A stretch of DNA of 64,000 bases. It comes from Nitrospirillum amazonense (lineage in GTDB: Bacteria; Pseudomonadota; Alphaproteobacteria; Azospirillales; Azospirillaceae). The DNA lies in NCBI RefSeq assembly GCF_007828045.1, contig NZ_VITN01000026.1, forward strand, positions 25,859 through 89,858, in the 5' to 3' direction. Numbering within the stretch: the stretch's first letter is position 1; every line of letters starts with the position of its first letter. Of this stretch, positions 26,766 to 36,108 are shown piece by piece. Below the pieces are notes generated by a model that did no database searches, was not told the origin of the DNA, and saw nothing but the letters and a program-made list of their open reading frames with translations. The position numbers and the translations under genes were made by a program.

Positions 26766-27852
26766 CGACGATGACGCGGGCGCCGTTGTTGCCAGCGGCC
26801 ACCACCTGGTCCAGCACCTGGTCGGCCTGTTCGGGCGTGTCCAGCGGGCCGACGCGGACGCGGAAGAACTGCGTGCCGTTGACCATGCTGGGCGCCAGGA
26901 AGGATGGGCCGATGCTGGCCAGCCGGGCGCGCAGCTTGTTGGCGTTGTCGAACAGGGTGAAGGACCCGGCCTGCACGTAGATGCGCTTCGGCCCCGGGCC
27001 GACCGCGACCTGCTGCACCACCGGCGCCGGCAGGAATCGGCCGTCCGGCTCCGTCGTGCCGGGAACGGTGGTGGGGGCCTGGACGGGCCGCGCCGGGGCC
27101 GGACTCGGCCCTTGCGCCGGCGGCAGGGCCTGGCCCTGCACCGTCACGCTGGGGCGCGGGGCGGCCTTGGGCACCGGGCTGCCGTCCGCCATGGTGGTGG
27201 GCACGGGCGCCGTGCTGCTGGGCGGCGCGGTCAGGGCCACCTGGCTGCCGCCGGCCTGCATGGCCGCCGCCGCGATGGCGCGGCTTTCATCCGCCAGGAT
27301 CTGCACCCGCACCTTGGCCGTGCCCTGCTGTTCCATGCCCAGCAACTGGGCGGAGCGGCGGGACAGGTCGATGATGCGGCCGGCGGCAAAGGGGCCGCGG
27401 TCGTTGATGCGCACGACGATGGAACGGCCATTGTCCAGGTTGGTCACCCGCACCAGGCTGGGCATGGGCAGGGTCTGGTGGGCCGCCGTCAGCTCGTTCT
27501 GGTCGAAGGTTTCGCCGTTGGCGGTGCGTTCCTGGTGGAATCCCGGGCCGTACCAGCTGGCGATGCCGGTCTGGTCGTAATCATAGTCGGCGCGCGGATA
27601 GTACCAGATGCCGCCGATCTGGTAGGGGTTGCCCACCTTGTAGGTGGGCTGGCCCGCGCCGGCGGCCGATGGCGCCTGGGTCTTGGCGGTGGCGGCGGGG
27701 CCCGGCGCCTCCTGCTTGTGGGCGCAGCCGGCCATCAGCAGGGCAGCAAGCGACACCCCGGCCAGGGCGGGCGCTTTCCAGGGGAACTGTCCCGTCGATT
27801 CGTTGGCGGCGGCGGCCGCCGCCGTCCGCTTCACCAGATTTGCCCGGCTCAT
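26761..27852 (-). CDS. rlpA: RlpA-like septal lytic transglycosylase with SPOR domain
   Basis: Lipoprotein (lipobox LMAGC) with a double-psi beta-barrel RlpA domain. GIASWYGPGFHQERTANGE and VVRINDRGPF carry the residues expected for lytic transglycosylase activity. A long Pro/Ala-rich linker leads to a C-terminal SPOR domain (YVQAGSFTLFDNANKL to the end) that binds denuded septal glycan. 363 residues from ATG 27852; a GTG three codons upstream is possible. An unusual cytoplasmic stretch of about 27 residues precedes the hydrophobic signal. Confidence 0.92.
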   Translation of the reverse strand: MSRANLVKRTAAAAAANESTGQFPWKAPALAGVSLAALLMAGCAHKQEAPGPAATAKTQAPSAAGAGQPTYKVGNPYQIGGIWYYPRADYDYDQTGIASWYGPGFHQERTANGETFDQNELTAAHQTLPMPSLVRVTNLDNGRSIVVRINDRGPFAAGRIIDLSRRSAQLLGMEQQGTAKVRVQILADESRAIAAAAMQAGGSQVALTAPPSSTAPVPTTMADGSPVPKAAPRPSVTVQGQALPPAQGPSPAPARPVQAPTTVPGTTEPDGRFLPAPVVQQVAVGPGPKRIYVQAGSFTLFDNANKLRARLASIGPSFLAPSMVNGTQFFRVRVGPLDTPEQADQVLDQVVAAGNNGARVIVE

Positions 27853-27895
27853 CACTCGCACACCGCTATGGATTGTGGCTGCACCCTACAACATC

Positions 27896-29008
27896 TCACG
27901 GCGCCGCGCCAAGTTGATCGGCCAGCAAACCAACGGTGGTCGCGAAATAAGTGGACCGGTTCCAGTTCATGATGGTGCGGTAGTTGTCATAGACCAGGAA
28001 GGCGCGGCCGTCCGGCCCGTCCGGAATGACCAGCGAGGCCGACAGCGCGCGGGCCGGCAGCGGCTTGCCGTCCAGGGACCGCACCCCGGCCTTGGCCCAT
28101 TCCGCCAGCGTGCGCTTCTTGTCCAGGCCGGCGGCGGCGGCGGCGGCGTCCAGACCTTTCGCGGGCAGCTTCACTTCCCGTCCCCAGGTGGTGCCGGCAT
28201 CCCAGCCCACGGTGGACAGGTAGTTGGCGGCCGAGGCCAGAACATCCGGCGTCCGGGTCCAGATGTCGCGGCGACCGCAGCCGTCGAAGTCCTGCGCGAA
28301 CTTGAAGAAGGCGCTGGGCATGAACTGTACCTGGCCCATGGCGCCGGCCCATGACCCCTTCATGGTGGCGGGGTCGACCTTGTCCTCCTCCACGATGCGC
28401 AGGGCCTGGATCAGTTCCTTGCGGAAATAAGCCGGGCGGCGGCCATCATGGGCCAGGGTCGCCAGGGCGTCGATGATGCGGAAGCCGCCGGTGACCCGGC
28501 CGTAATTGGTCTCCAGTCCCCACAGCGCGACGATGTACTGCGGCTGCACATGGTACTTGGCGCTGACCTGGGCCAGCAGGGCGGCGTTCTGGCGCATCAT
28601 GTCGCGGCCGCGCTGGATGCGGTCCTTGGTCAGGACGCGGTCGGCGTAGGTGGCGAAGGTGACCGTGCCTTCCGGCTGCTTGCGGTCCAGGTCGATGACG
28701 CGCGGCAGTTCCTGCACATTGGCCAGCGCCAGGTCCAGGGTGGCCTTGGAGATGCCCTGGGCCTGGGCCTCCTGCCGCACGCCGTCCAGCCAGCGCGCGA
28801 AGTCCGCCTGCTGTTCCGGCGTGATGACGGTGGGGACGGGCGCCGCGGGGGCCGGTGGTTGCGCTGGGGCGGGTGGGGGTGCCGGTGGCTGCTGGGCGTT
28901 CGCCGCCGCCGGCGGTCCGCCGGCGCATCCCGTCAGCAACAGCGCCGACAGCATGCCGATGCCGGTGGCGCGGGACAGGAGGGGGCGGCTGGCGGGAAAG
29001 CGGGTCAC
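27896..29008 (-). CDS. mltB: Membrane-bound lytic murein transglycosylase B
   Basis: Lipoprotein (lipobox LLTGC, Cys about 28) followed by a Pro/Ala-rich spacer and the SLT_2 domain; catalytic Glu in LWGLETNYGR, and substrate-groove motifs AGAMGQVQFMPSAF and DIWTRTPDVLASAANYL. A C-terminal part with KPLPARALSASL resembles a peptidoglycan-binding-free end. The GTG at 29008 has GAGGAA seven bases upstream. Cleaves peptidoglycan to 1,6-anhydromuropeptides at the outer membrane. First gene of the mltB-rlpA-dacF-tmk-holB-metG series. Confidence 0.93.
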   Translation of the reverse strand: MTRFPASRPLLSRATGIGMLSALLLTGCAGGPPAAANAQQPPAPPPAPAQPPAPAAPVPTVITPEQQADFARWLDGVRQEAQAQGISKATLDLALANVQELPRVIDLDRKQPEGTVTFATYADRVLTKDRIQRGRDMMRQNAALLAQVSAKYHVQPQYIVALWGLETNYGRVTGGFRIIDALATLAHDGRRPAYFRKELIQALRIVEEDKVDPATMKGSWAGAMGQVQFMPSAFFKFAQDFDGCGRRDIWTRTPDVLASAANYLSTVGWDAGTTWGREVKLPAKGLDAAAAAAGLDKKRTLAEWAKAGVRSLDGKPLPARALSASLVIPDGPDGRAFLVYDNYRTIMNWNRSTYFATTVGLLADQLGAAP

Positions 29009-29059
29009 AGGCGAATTCCTCAGGCAAGCGGGAAAAGTGGTCGAAAACTAGGAATGAAA

Positions 29060-29881
29060 TCAGGGCGTTTTGGTGGCGCTGTCCGTGGCGTCGGGCGCGG
29101 GGAACAGGTTATCGGTGCGGCCCAGCAGATGGTAGGCCACCAATCCGATGTATTCGTGCACCGACTGCGACAGCAGTTCCAGCCCTCGCAGCAGGTCGAA
29201 GTCCGGCCGGTACAGCAGGGTCCGGGGGGCCCGGATGTCCACCGGGTAGGCCACCACCGGCCAGCCGACATGGCGGAAGATGCCCACCGAGCGCGGCATA
29301 TGGAAGGCCGATGTCACCAGCAGCCAGGTCTGCCCGGGCTGCGGATGCATCAGGTCACGGCTGAACAGCGCGTTCTCCCAGGTGTTGCGCGACTCCCCCT
29401 CGAAGGTCACGCGGCCGATGTCCATGCCGATCTCCTCCAGGGCGGCGCGGGCCACCGGCGCCTCCTTCTCATCAGGGTCGCGCAGCTCCCCGGACCCGCC
29501 GGAGAAGATGATGCGGGCGTCGGGATAGCGGCGGGCCAGGTCGGGAATCACCATCAGCCGCTCCGCCGCGGCGTTCACCTCCGGCTGGCCCGTCTCGGCT
29601 GTCGCCACCTGGTCGACAGACCCGCCCAGGACGATGATGCCGTCGACATGGGTGGGAAGGTTCGCGGGCGCTGGAAAGCGCTGCTCCAGCGTGCGCATGC
29701 TCCACGCCCCGACGGGCAGCACGGCAATGATGGCCAGCCCCACGGCCGCGGCCCGGGCGCAGAGCAGGGACCGGCGCGCCCTGAAGCCCCCGGTTGCAAA
29801 AAGGCCAACCAACAAAAACAAAAGCAATAGGTTGCCGGGCGCCGTCAGCGTCCAGAAGATCTTGGACAGGGCAAAACTCAA
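29060..29881 (-). CDS. YdcF/ElyC-type DUF218 inner membrane protein
   Basis: 273 residues. Two N-terminal hydrophobic segments (about 10-30 and 40-58) precede a DUF218 domain with DGIIVLGGSVD, IIFSGGSGEL and LVTSAFHMPRSV. The family includes ElyC, SanA and YdcF, linked to envelope integrity. The best start is a TTG at 29881, with GGGAGG nine bases upstream; an ATG nearby is out of frame. It lies just before mltB on the same strand, in line with an envelope role. Confidence 0.85.
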   Translation of the reverse strand: MSFALSKIFWTLTAPGNLLLLFLLVGLFATGGFRARRSLLCARAAAVGLAIIAVLPVGAWSMRTLEQRFPAPANLPTHVDGIIVLGGSVDQVATAETGQPEVNAAAERLMVIPDLARRYPDARIIFSGGSGELRDPDEKEAPVARAALEEIGMDIGRVTFEGESRNTWENALFSRDLMHPQPGQTWLLVTSAFHMPRSVGIFRHVGWPVVAYPVDIRAPRTLLYRPDFDLLRGLELLSQSVHEYIGLVAYHLLGRTDNLFPAPDATDSATKTP

Positions 29882-29928
29882 GGCATTTGCCTCCCATAAT
29901 CATTGAGCCGGAAAGCCTAGGCCTGGCA

Positions 29929-29962
29929 GGCCTACTCCTGTAACCGGCCTACCCCTGTAGCC
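29929..29962 (+). repeat. Tandem 17-base repeat
   Basis: GGCCTACTCCTGTAACC (29929-29945) is followed directly by GGCCTACCCCTGTAGCC (29946-29962); 15 of 17 bases match. It lies in the gap between the divergent DUF218 and EAL genes. No function is apparent. Confidence 0.8.
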
Positions 29963-30173
29963 AGTGATTCAGGCCGGAGCGACCCGGATACCGTCAGATT
30001 CTATCGTATTTGTCGAATATTGCATGGACGGCGCAGTTTCCTCATGCGGTCGGGACAGGAAATGGTCTAAGGTCAAACCTAACCGAGAACAAGCCGGCCT
30101 AGCCCTGATCGTGACCGATGCCTGCCTGACCGTCGTCGCCAGAACCGACGCTGCACCTACGGGTGCCGGTGCC

Positions 30174-31418
30174 ATGCAGGATATTTCCGTCTTCACCCGT
30201 CGTATCGATGATCATCTGGCCAGCCACAGCGGCCCCTGCGCCGTGCTGGTCATCGAGATCTCCCGCATGGCGGAGCTGTACAAGCTGCTGGGCCAGCAGG
30301 CCCTGGACGCGTCCATGGCCGTCATGGCCGAGCGGGTCTTGGGCCTGTGCGGCAGCGCTGACGCCGTCTGCCGAATCGCCCGGGCACAGTTCGCCCTGTT
30401 CTTGCCCAACCTCAGCCACGCCAGCAAGGCGCTGTTCACCGCCTCCGCCCTGGCTGCCCGTATTGGGGAGCCCATCCTGGTGGAGGGGCGGCTTTTGTAC
30501 ATGGTGGCCAAGATCGGGGTGGCGGTGTCGCCCGACGATGGCACCAGCGGCCAGGCCCTGCTGCGGAACGCGGCCATCGCCCAGGGTGAGGTGGCGAAGT
30601 CCGGCTCCGCCCATTACCTGCACTATACCGAACAGATGCGGGAGCGGCTGCGCCACCAGCTGATCACGGAGACGGAGCTGCGCCAGGCCATCCTGGATGA
30701 GGCCTTCGTCCTGCACTACCAGCCCAAGGTGGCCATCGCCGACGGCACCCCCATCGGGGGGGAGGCGCTGATCCGCTGGCGCCATCCCACCCGGGGCCTG
30801 ATCTATCCCATGGAGTTCATTCCCATCGCCGAGGAGACGGGCCTGATGGTGCCCATCGGCGAATGGGCCCTGCGCGCCGCCTGTCGGCAGATCCAGTCCT
30901 GGATCGAAGCCGGACGCCAGCCGCTGCAGATCGCCGTCAACGTCTCGGAACGTCAGTTCCGCTGGGGGCACCTGCCTGCGCTGATCGACGTTCTGTTGCG
31001 GGAGACGGGCATCCCGCCCCACCTGCTGCAGCTGGAAATTACCGAATCGGTGCTGCCGGAGGATCTGGAGGGGGCGTTGCGGCAGATGGCGTGGATCGCC
31101 GATTGCGGCGTGGCTCTGGCGCTGGATGATTTCGGCACCGGCTATTCCTCGCTGTCCTACCTGCGCGAGCTGCCGTTGGATTGTCTGAAGGTCGACCGCA
31201 AGTTCGTGCAGGACATGGAACAGGACAGCGGCACCCGCCATATCGTCCAGGCCATCGTCGCCATGGCCAAGGCCATGGGCCTGAAGGTGGTGGCGGAAGG
31301 TGTGGAGACGGAAGGGGAGCGTAGCCTGCTGCGCGGCATGGGCGTGGAGGAAGGCCAGGGCTATCTGTTCGCTCGCCCCCTGCCCGTCAAGGAATTCGAG
31401 TTGTTCTGCGGGCTATAG
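30174..31418 (+). CDS. Cyclic di-GMP phosphodiesterase: degenerate GGDEF plus EAL
   Basis: The EAL domain (second half) keeps the catalytic set: EALIRWRHP, N in AVNVSE, EITES, DDFGTGYSSL, K in KVDRKF, E in AEGVETEGE and the Q of GQGYLFARP. The preceding GGDEF-like domain is degenerate, with ARAQF where GGDEF is expected, so it is probably not a cyclase. The start is uncertain: the frame is open from GTG 29964, but base composition before about 30110 looks non-coding, so ATG 30174 is preferred. No membrane segment. Faces a PilZ gene. Confidence 0.88.
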   Translation: MQDISVFTRRIDDHLASHSGPCAVLVIEISRMAELYKLLGQQALDASMAVMAERVLGLCGSADAVCRIARAQFALFLPNLSHASKALFTASALAARIGEPILVEGRLLYMVAKIGVAVSPDDGTSGQALLRNAAIAQGEVAKSGSAHYLHYTEQMRERLRHQLITETELRQAILDEAFVLHYQPKVAIADGTPIGGEALIRWRHPTRGLIYPMEFIPIAEETGLMVPIGEWALRAACRQIQSWIEAGRQPLQIAVNVSERQFRWGHLPALIDVLLRETGIPPHLLQLEITESVLPEDLEGALRQMAWIADCGVALALDDFGTGYSSLSYLRELPLDCLKVDRKFVQDMEQDSGTRHIVQAIVAMAKAMGLKVVAEGVETEGERSLLRGMGVEEGQGYLFARPLPVKEFELFCGL

Positions 31419-31470
31419 GCGCCGCGGCCGCTTCCCAAGCAATTATTGTTGGTGTCGGGGCAGAGGCCCT

Positions 31471-31848
31471 TCAGGTCGGCGTGTGCGCGGCGTCATCCCG
31501 GGCCGCCGGCCCTGTGCCGCTGACGGCACGAACCCAGCCGGCGACGATGGCGCCCACGCCGTCGCGTAGGAACTCGACACCCACGCCGTTTTCGGTACGG
31601 CGCACGATGCGGACGGCGGCGGCCACAGGCGCGCCCGGCAGGCGCAACACCCCCTCCGTTCCAATGGGCAGGTCAGGATCGGGAACAAGGAAGGCACCGC
31701 CGGCGGAAACATCGGCGATGCGGCAAGATACAAGGATGTCGCCGCAGCTCAACTGCACCTGGCTGTCAACCGATAGGCGGTCATAAGTCCGGCGGTTGCT
31801 GGGCCGCACCAGGTTGGACAGCACGCGTCTGATACCGCCCCAGGCCAT
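31471..31848 (-). CDS. PilZ-domain protein, predicted cyclic di-GMP receptor
   Basis: 125 residues. NRRTYDRL provides the RxxxR part and DVSAGGAFL the D-x-S-x-x-G part of the PilZ signature, so c-di-GMP binding is likely. The ATG at 31848 has GGGGAGGGG just upstream; an open frame further upstream has no such site. It converges with the EAL gene with a 52-base gap, which suggests a shared c-di-GMP task. Confidence 0.88.
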   Translation of the reverse strand: MAWGGIRRVLSNLVRPSNRRTYDRLSVDSQVQLSCGDILVSCRIADVSAGGAFLVPDPDLPIGTEGVLRLPGAPVAAAVRIVRRTENGVGVEFLRDGVGAIVAGWVRAVSGTGPAARDDAAHTPT

Positions 31849-32467
31849 TAACCCCTCCCCTGCGAAGTCAGGCGGGCCGACGGTTTCCCGACAACGGGGT
31901 AGCGTAAGCCATGCCATGGTTGGAGTGTGCCGCCAAAGGCGTCGCGACACAAATGCCTGGGCGGAATGCCTTTCCAGCGAGGTTCTTGCACGGCGCGCGT
32001 CTTATGGTTCGGCACATTCACCGTTGCAGGTGCGTAATGAGCCTGGCGCTCGGGGAGTGGATGCTAGGGTGGACTGAAATGCGTCCGCGTGGCGCGGTTC
32101 AGGGGGCGTCCATCGACCAGTTCAAGAACGTAGGATTCGAGCTCCAGCCGTTCCTCAGGGGTGGCATCGGCATACGCACGGGTGCCGCGGATGCCCAGAA
32201 GCATTTCGGCCGCCCGTGTCAGGGCGATATCAGCCGCCATGCACGGATGTGCCGGTCGGTTCTTGGGGGAGGCGCTCCCTATCGTTGCTGTGGGACCACC
32301 CCCGCGATCGTCATGAAGATCGGACACGGTCCACGGTCTCCTAGACAATTGTGGGCACTGATCTACAACGAAAGTTATTTATACAGGCTGCGAAACGGCC
32401 ATGGAATTGTGACGGGCGGGCTATCTCCAAAGTGGCAGGGACGGGATCGCATCCAGGCGCCGACGTC
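31849..32467. other. Gene-poor stretch
   Basis: Between the PilZ and PAP2 genes. The only candidate gene is the weak one at 32064-32240. No repeats, RNA genes or clear terminators are visible. Confidence 0.5.
32064..32240 (-). CDS. Possible 58-residue protein, unknown
   Basis: From ATG 32240 the frame reads a short soluble, helical protein with ALTRAAEMLLGIRGTRAY and TPEERLELESYVLELVDG, a plausible composition for a real protein. The frame is open further upstream but there the translation is low-quality. No family or good ribosome binding site is recognised. Confidence 0.35.
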   Translation of the reverse strand: MAADIALTRAAEMLLGIRGTRAYADATPEERLELESYVLELVDGRPLNRATRTHFSPP

Positions 32468-33235
32468 TCAGTTGGGCCGGGCCGCGGTCTCTACGGGCCC
32501 CACCGCATACGGGGACGGATCGGCGTCGTTGCGACGGGCCTCCAGCACCTTATGCACGGATTGGCCAATCATACGGATCTCGTCGAACTGGGTGACCAAC
32601 TCGAAACAAAACAGGAATGCCAGGGTATAACAGGGGGCGGGAAAGCGCATCATGACCCGCAGGATAGGGGTGGTGTACAGCGGCCGGACGGCGTCGCGGG
32701 TCATGACCAGGGTGATCAGCACGCCGATGATGGCGCCGCCCAGCACGTCCGTGGGGAAGTGCAGTCCCAGATAGACCCGCACCGTGCAGACGAAGAGGGC
32801 GGTGTAGGCCATGGCCAGCACACCGATCCACCGCCACACCAGGAAGATGCCGGTGGAAACCGCCATCCATAGCATGGCGTGGTCGCTGGGAAATGAGCTC
32901 CAGGTCCGCAAGATGGTTTCGCTGGTGCCGCTCAAAGGAAAATGGAAGGGTACGGCGGGGTCGTAGATGGGCCGCTCCCGGAAGGGGAGGAAGTGAGCCA
33001 GCAGGCGCCCGACGCCCAGGGCCAGCAAGCCGCTGACGAAGGTGGCGATCACCATTTCCTTTTCCCAAAGCCCGCGCCGGCCACCCCGGAACCAGATCCA
33101 CCATAGGATGGCCACCGGGAACAGGCCCTTGAACATCGAGAAGTCGGCGATGGTGCGGATGGCGTGGTTCACCACGTCCGAGGTGAAGGCGTGGGTGGTC
33201 AGGAATTCCTGGATGGCACTGTCGAAGCCGTTCAT
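32468..33235 (-). CDS. PAP2-family membrane phosphatase
   Basis: 255 residues with about six hydrophobic segments. The three motifs of the PAP2 superfamily are present: RERPIYD, PSDHA and RVYLGLHFPTD. Such enzymes dephosphorylate phosphatidate, undecaprenyl pyrophosphate or related lipids on the outer side of the inner membrane. The ATG at 33235 has AGGAAG upstream. Exact substrate unknown; undecaprenyl pyrophosphate or lipid phosphate is likely. Confidence 0.9.
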   Translation of the reverse strand: MNGFDSAIQEFLTTHAFTSDVVNHAIRTIADFSMFKGLFPVAILWWIWFRGGRRGLWEKEMVIATFVSGLLALGVGRLLAHFLPFRERPIYDPAVPFHFPLSGTSETILRTWSSFPSDHAMLWMAVSTGIFLVWRWIGVLAMAYTALFVCTVRVYLGLHFPTDVLGGAIIGVLITLVMTRDAVRPLYTTPILRVMMRFPAPCYTLAFLFCFELVTQFDEIRMIGQSVHKVLEARRNDADPSPYAVGPVETAARPN

Positions 33236-33499
33236 TTGTACGTTCTTCCTCCCTGGCCCTACTCGTCTTCTGCGGCGATCGGGCAAGCCTCCGGCGTCGC
33301 CGGCCGCAATGATGGCCGAACGTGCGCCACTCCCCCGATTGCCCCGAAGATACTGGCAATGTCGAGCAGGCGAGCCCACGCCGCCCCGACTTGAAACTGC
33401 CAACAAAATGTAACAAAAACTTTATATGGTACGCGCGGCGTCGCCAAAGAGCTTCTTTGGGAATAGGTCGTGGGTCACAGATTGGTCGCGCCGAACGAC

Positions 33500-33946
33500 C
33501 TAGCGCGCCAGTGACGTGTAGCTGCGCCGGGCGGCCCAGGCATCCAGGGCCAGTTCCACCGGGCGGAACAGTGGCCGTGGCAGGGCGTCCAGGCCGTACC
33601 AGCCCCAGTCCGCGATCTTGTGCGGTTCCAGCACCTGGGGTTCGCCCGGTTCCACCTCCTCGGCGATGAACTGGATGTCCACGTAGTGCTTGTCGTAGGC
33701 CAGGATGTTGTGCAGGCAGAGGAAGTGCAGGCGCCGGACCACCAGGCCGCACTCCTCCACCACCTCGCGAATGGCGCATTCCTCGAAGGTCTCGCCATAT
33801 TCCAGGTGGCCGCCGCACCAGGAATAGCTGCCGTCGCCATGGCTGTTGCGCCGGCGGCCCAGCAGGATGCGGCCCTCACGCTGGATCAGGACCCCAATGC
33901 CGACCTTGGGCACGCCCGCGGCGGCGGAGGCTAGGGATTGGGTCAT
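33500..33946 (-). CDS. NUDIX hydrolase
   Basis: 148 residues with a complete Nudix box beginning GGHLEYGETFEECAIREV and ending VEECGL. The N-terminal VGIGVLIQREGRILLGRR and the later DIQFIAEE resemble the NUDT15/MutT-like nucleotide pyrophosphatases. Start at ATG 33946. Predicted to hydrolyse nucleoside diphosphate derivatives in the cytoplasm. Divergent from the SRAP gene at 34051 with a 104-base gap. Confidence 0.9.
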   Translation of the reverse strand: MTQSLASAAAGVPKVGIGVLIQREGRILLGRRRNSHGDGSYSWCGGHLEYGETFEECAIREVVEECGLVVRRLHFLCLHNILAYDKHYVDIQFIAEEVEPGEPQVLEPHKIADWGWYGLDALPRPLFRPVELALDAWAARRSYTSLAR

Positions 33947-34050
33947 GCTATGGCTCCGGATACTAGCTGTGGCGCATTTGGCCTTGGCAGCGGTATCATG
34001 CCGCCGCCCCGGCGCCAAGCGCCCGTCCAGTTTCCGGAGTCGTCCCCGCC

Positions 34051-34743
34051 ATGTGCGGTCGTTATGCCGCCGTTACCCCGCCCCAGGCCATGGAGGCGCT
34101 GTTCCAGACCCTGGGCACCCTGCCCAATTTCCCGGGCCGCTTCAACATCGCGCCGACGCAATCGGCGCCGGTGGTGCGCTGGAACGCGCAGACGGGGGAA
34201 CGGCGCCTGGACATGCTGCGCTGGGGCCTGGTGCCGTCGTGGGCGGCGGATATGGCAGGGGGCGCCAAGATGATCAACGCCCGCTCGGAAAGCGTGACGG
34301 AAAAACCCACCTTCCGGCAGGCCTTCGCCCGCCGCCGCTGCCTGGTGCCGGTGACCGCCTTCTATGAATGGCGGGTGGAGAACGGCGCCAAGCAAGCCTA
34401 TGCCATCGCCCCGGCCAACGCGGATACGGCCGCCTTCGCCGGGTTGTGGGAGGGCTGGAAGGATCCGGCCAGCGGTGAATGGGCACGGACCTACACCATT
34501 CTGACCACGACGGCCAACGACGCCATCGGCCACATCCACCACCGCATGCCGGTTATCCTGACGCCCGACCGCTGGCCCGCCTGGCTGGGCGAGACGGACG
34601 CCGATGCTTCCGCCCTGCTGGATCTGCTGCGCCCCTACCCCGCCAATGAAACCCGCTTCTGGGCGGTGGGGCCGCGCGTCGGCAACGTGCGCAACGACGA
34701 TGCCGACCTGCTGGCCCCACAGGTCGCCGCAACCCTGTTCTGA
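34051..34743 (+). CDS. SRAP/YedK-type abasic-site DNA-protein crosslink protein
   Basis: 230 residues. The protein begins MCGRY, and Cys2 after Met removal is the residue that bonds covalently to abasic sites in single-stranded DNA. The other signature residues are N in FNIAPTQ, E in FYEW and H in HHRMPV. The family (YedK, HMCES) shields abasic sites at replication forks and is often linked to the SOS response. No LexA-type site was seen just upstream. Converges with the next gene. Confidence 0.93.
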   Translation: MCGRYAAVTPPQAMEALFQTLGTLPNFPGRFNIAPTQSAPVVRWNAQTGERRLDMLRWGLVPSWAADMAGGAKMINARSESVTEKPTFRQAFARRRCLVPVTAFYEWRVENGAKQAYAIAPANADTAAFAGLWEGWKDPASGEWARTYTILTTTANDAIGHIHHRMPVILTPDRWPAWLGETDADASALLDLLRPYPANETRFWAVGPRVGNVRNDDADLLAPQVAATLF

Positions 34744-34745
34744 GA

Positions 34746-35642
34746 TCAGAGCCGCAGGCCCAACTGCATCCACAGGTTCTCGCCCTGGGCACGGTGTTCG
34801 GCCACGAACTCGTGCTGCCAGGTGAAGGTGGCCTGCAGCGGCCCGATATCATGACTGATGGCCGGCCCCACCGCGAAGGCCTTGCCGCGATAGCCGTCGG
34901 CGCCGACCTTCACCCCATCCTGGGTGTCATCCTCATACTGGACGTAGAAATAGCCGGAGACGCCGAAGCGCCAGCCATCGACATTGCGGGCCATGGCGAA
35001 ATCCAAGTCGAAGTCCGACCCGGAGTGATAGTGCGTGGCGTCGTTGGTGGTGTTGAACGCCAGGCGTGGCGACACCTGCGCCTGCCAGCCCTGGGGGTCG
35101 ATGTAAGCCAGGCCCAGCGTGGGCTGGAAGGACCAGACGTTGCGGCCGATGTTGGCCAGGGCCGCGGCGTTGTATTGGCCCACCGGCATGAAGATGTCGG
35201 TGCCCCACACCAGGGACAGGTTGGGACCCAGGCGCCAGCCCAGCATCAGTGGCGTGATGCCGACGTCCCCGAAACCCAGCTTGCTGGTCTTTTGCCCTGC
35301 CACCTCGACATGCAGATCGACGATGGGCAGGATCACCTCGGATGCCACCTGGGCGCCGAATAGCCGGTAGGGCGTGACCACGAAGCCGCGAAAGGTCTGC
35401 GAGGCGGATTCGACGCTGAAATCCAAGGGCAGCTTGTTGCCGCCGCCGTCGTTCATCCGGTCGGCGGTATAGTAGTTGGGCTGGAACAGGACGTACTCGC
35501 CCGGTGGCGGCATCGCGCCGGCCAGATAGATGCTGGCGCCCGGCGGATAACTGTTGCCACCGCTTTCAGTGGCGCGCGCCATATGCGAATTTGCGAACGA
35601 AATCATACACAGAATTGTCGCGCCCATTGCCCAGTTCTTCAC
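34746..35642 (-). CDS. Outer-membrane channel-like protein (phenol MetA-type transporter family)
   Basis: About 298 residues. After a signal peptide (ending near ARATES) the sequence is beta-rich with alternating aromatic residues and ends WMQLGLRL, as in the MetA-pathway phenol degradation (PF13557-like) outer-membrane proteins. GTG 35642 is chosen because AGGAGG lies nine bases before it; an ATG at 35660 gives six extra residues. Substrate unknown. The stop lies two bases from the end of the convergent SRAP gene. Confidence 0.75.
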   Translation of the reverse strand: MKNWAMGATILCMISFANSHMARATESGGNSYPPGASIYLAGAMPPPGEYVLFQPNYYTADRMNDGGGNKLPLDFSVESASQTFRGFVVTPYRLFGAQVASEVILPIVDLHVEVAGQKTSKLGFGDVGITPLMLGWRLGPNLSLVWGTDIFMPVGQYNAAALANIGRNVWSFQPTLGLAYIDPQGWQAQVSPRLAFNTTNDATHYHSGSDFDLDFAMARNVDGWRFGVSGYFYVQYEDDTQDGVKVGADGYRGKAFAVGPAISHDIGPLQATFTWQHEFVAEHRAQGENLWMQLGLRL

Positions 35643-35867
35643 AGAGCATTTCCTCCTCATTTTGGCGGTCCGTGTGCTGACGGCCGCTTTTTATTTTGAT
35701 AAGGAGAAAATCGTCGGAAATGGCGATGACGGACAAGGCGCATTATTCAATACGGCATCATCGGTTTGGGCGATGCACCGTGTGGTTGCCATCGCGCCAC
35801 ACCAATAGATCAATCGCGACAAGGACCGCGACCGTTGATCGACAACACAGCTAAACTATTGAAAAAT

Positions 35868-35943
35868 TGGTGATCCCGGTGGGATTCGAACCCACGACCC
35901 CATGATTAAAAGTCACGTGCTCTACCGGCTGAGCTACGGGATC
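35868..35943 (-). tRNA. tRNA-Lys (anticodon TTT)
   Basis: 76 bases including an encoded CCA. Acceptor GATCCCG pairs with CGGGATC; the D arm reads GCTCAGCCGGTAGAGC, the anticodon loop CTTTTAA gives anticodon TTT, and the T arm carries GGTTCGAATCC. A T-run follows the CCA on the minus strand. Confidence 0.97.
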
Positions 35944-36108
35944 GACCGCAGGGAAAACGGCTTGGTTTTCCGCGAACGAAGACGGGGCTGAGGGCCCGTC
36001 CCGGTGTGGCGCGCACCATAATGACGGGTATGGGCGCGGTCAATGGAAAGCGGCGGGGCCCGGCACATCAACGGTGCATAGGGCCCCTGCCCGCAAACAT
36101 CTTTGGGC

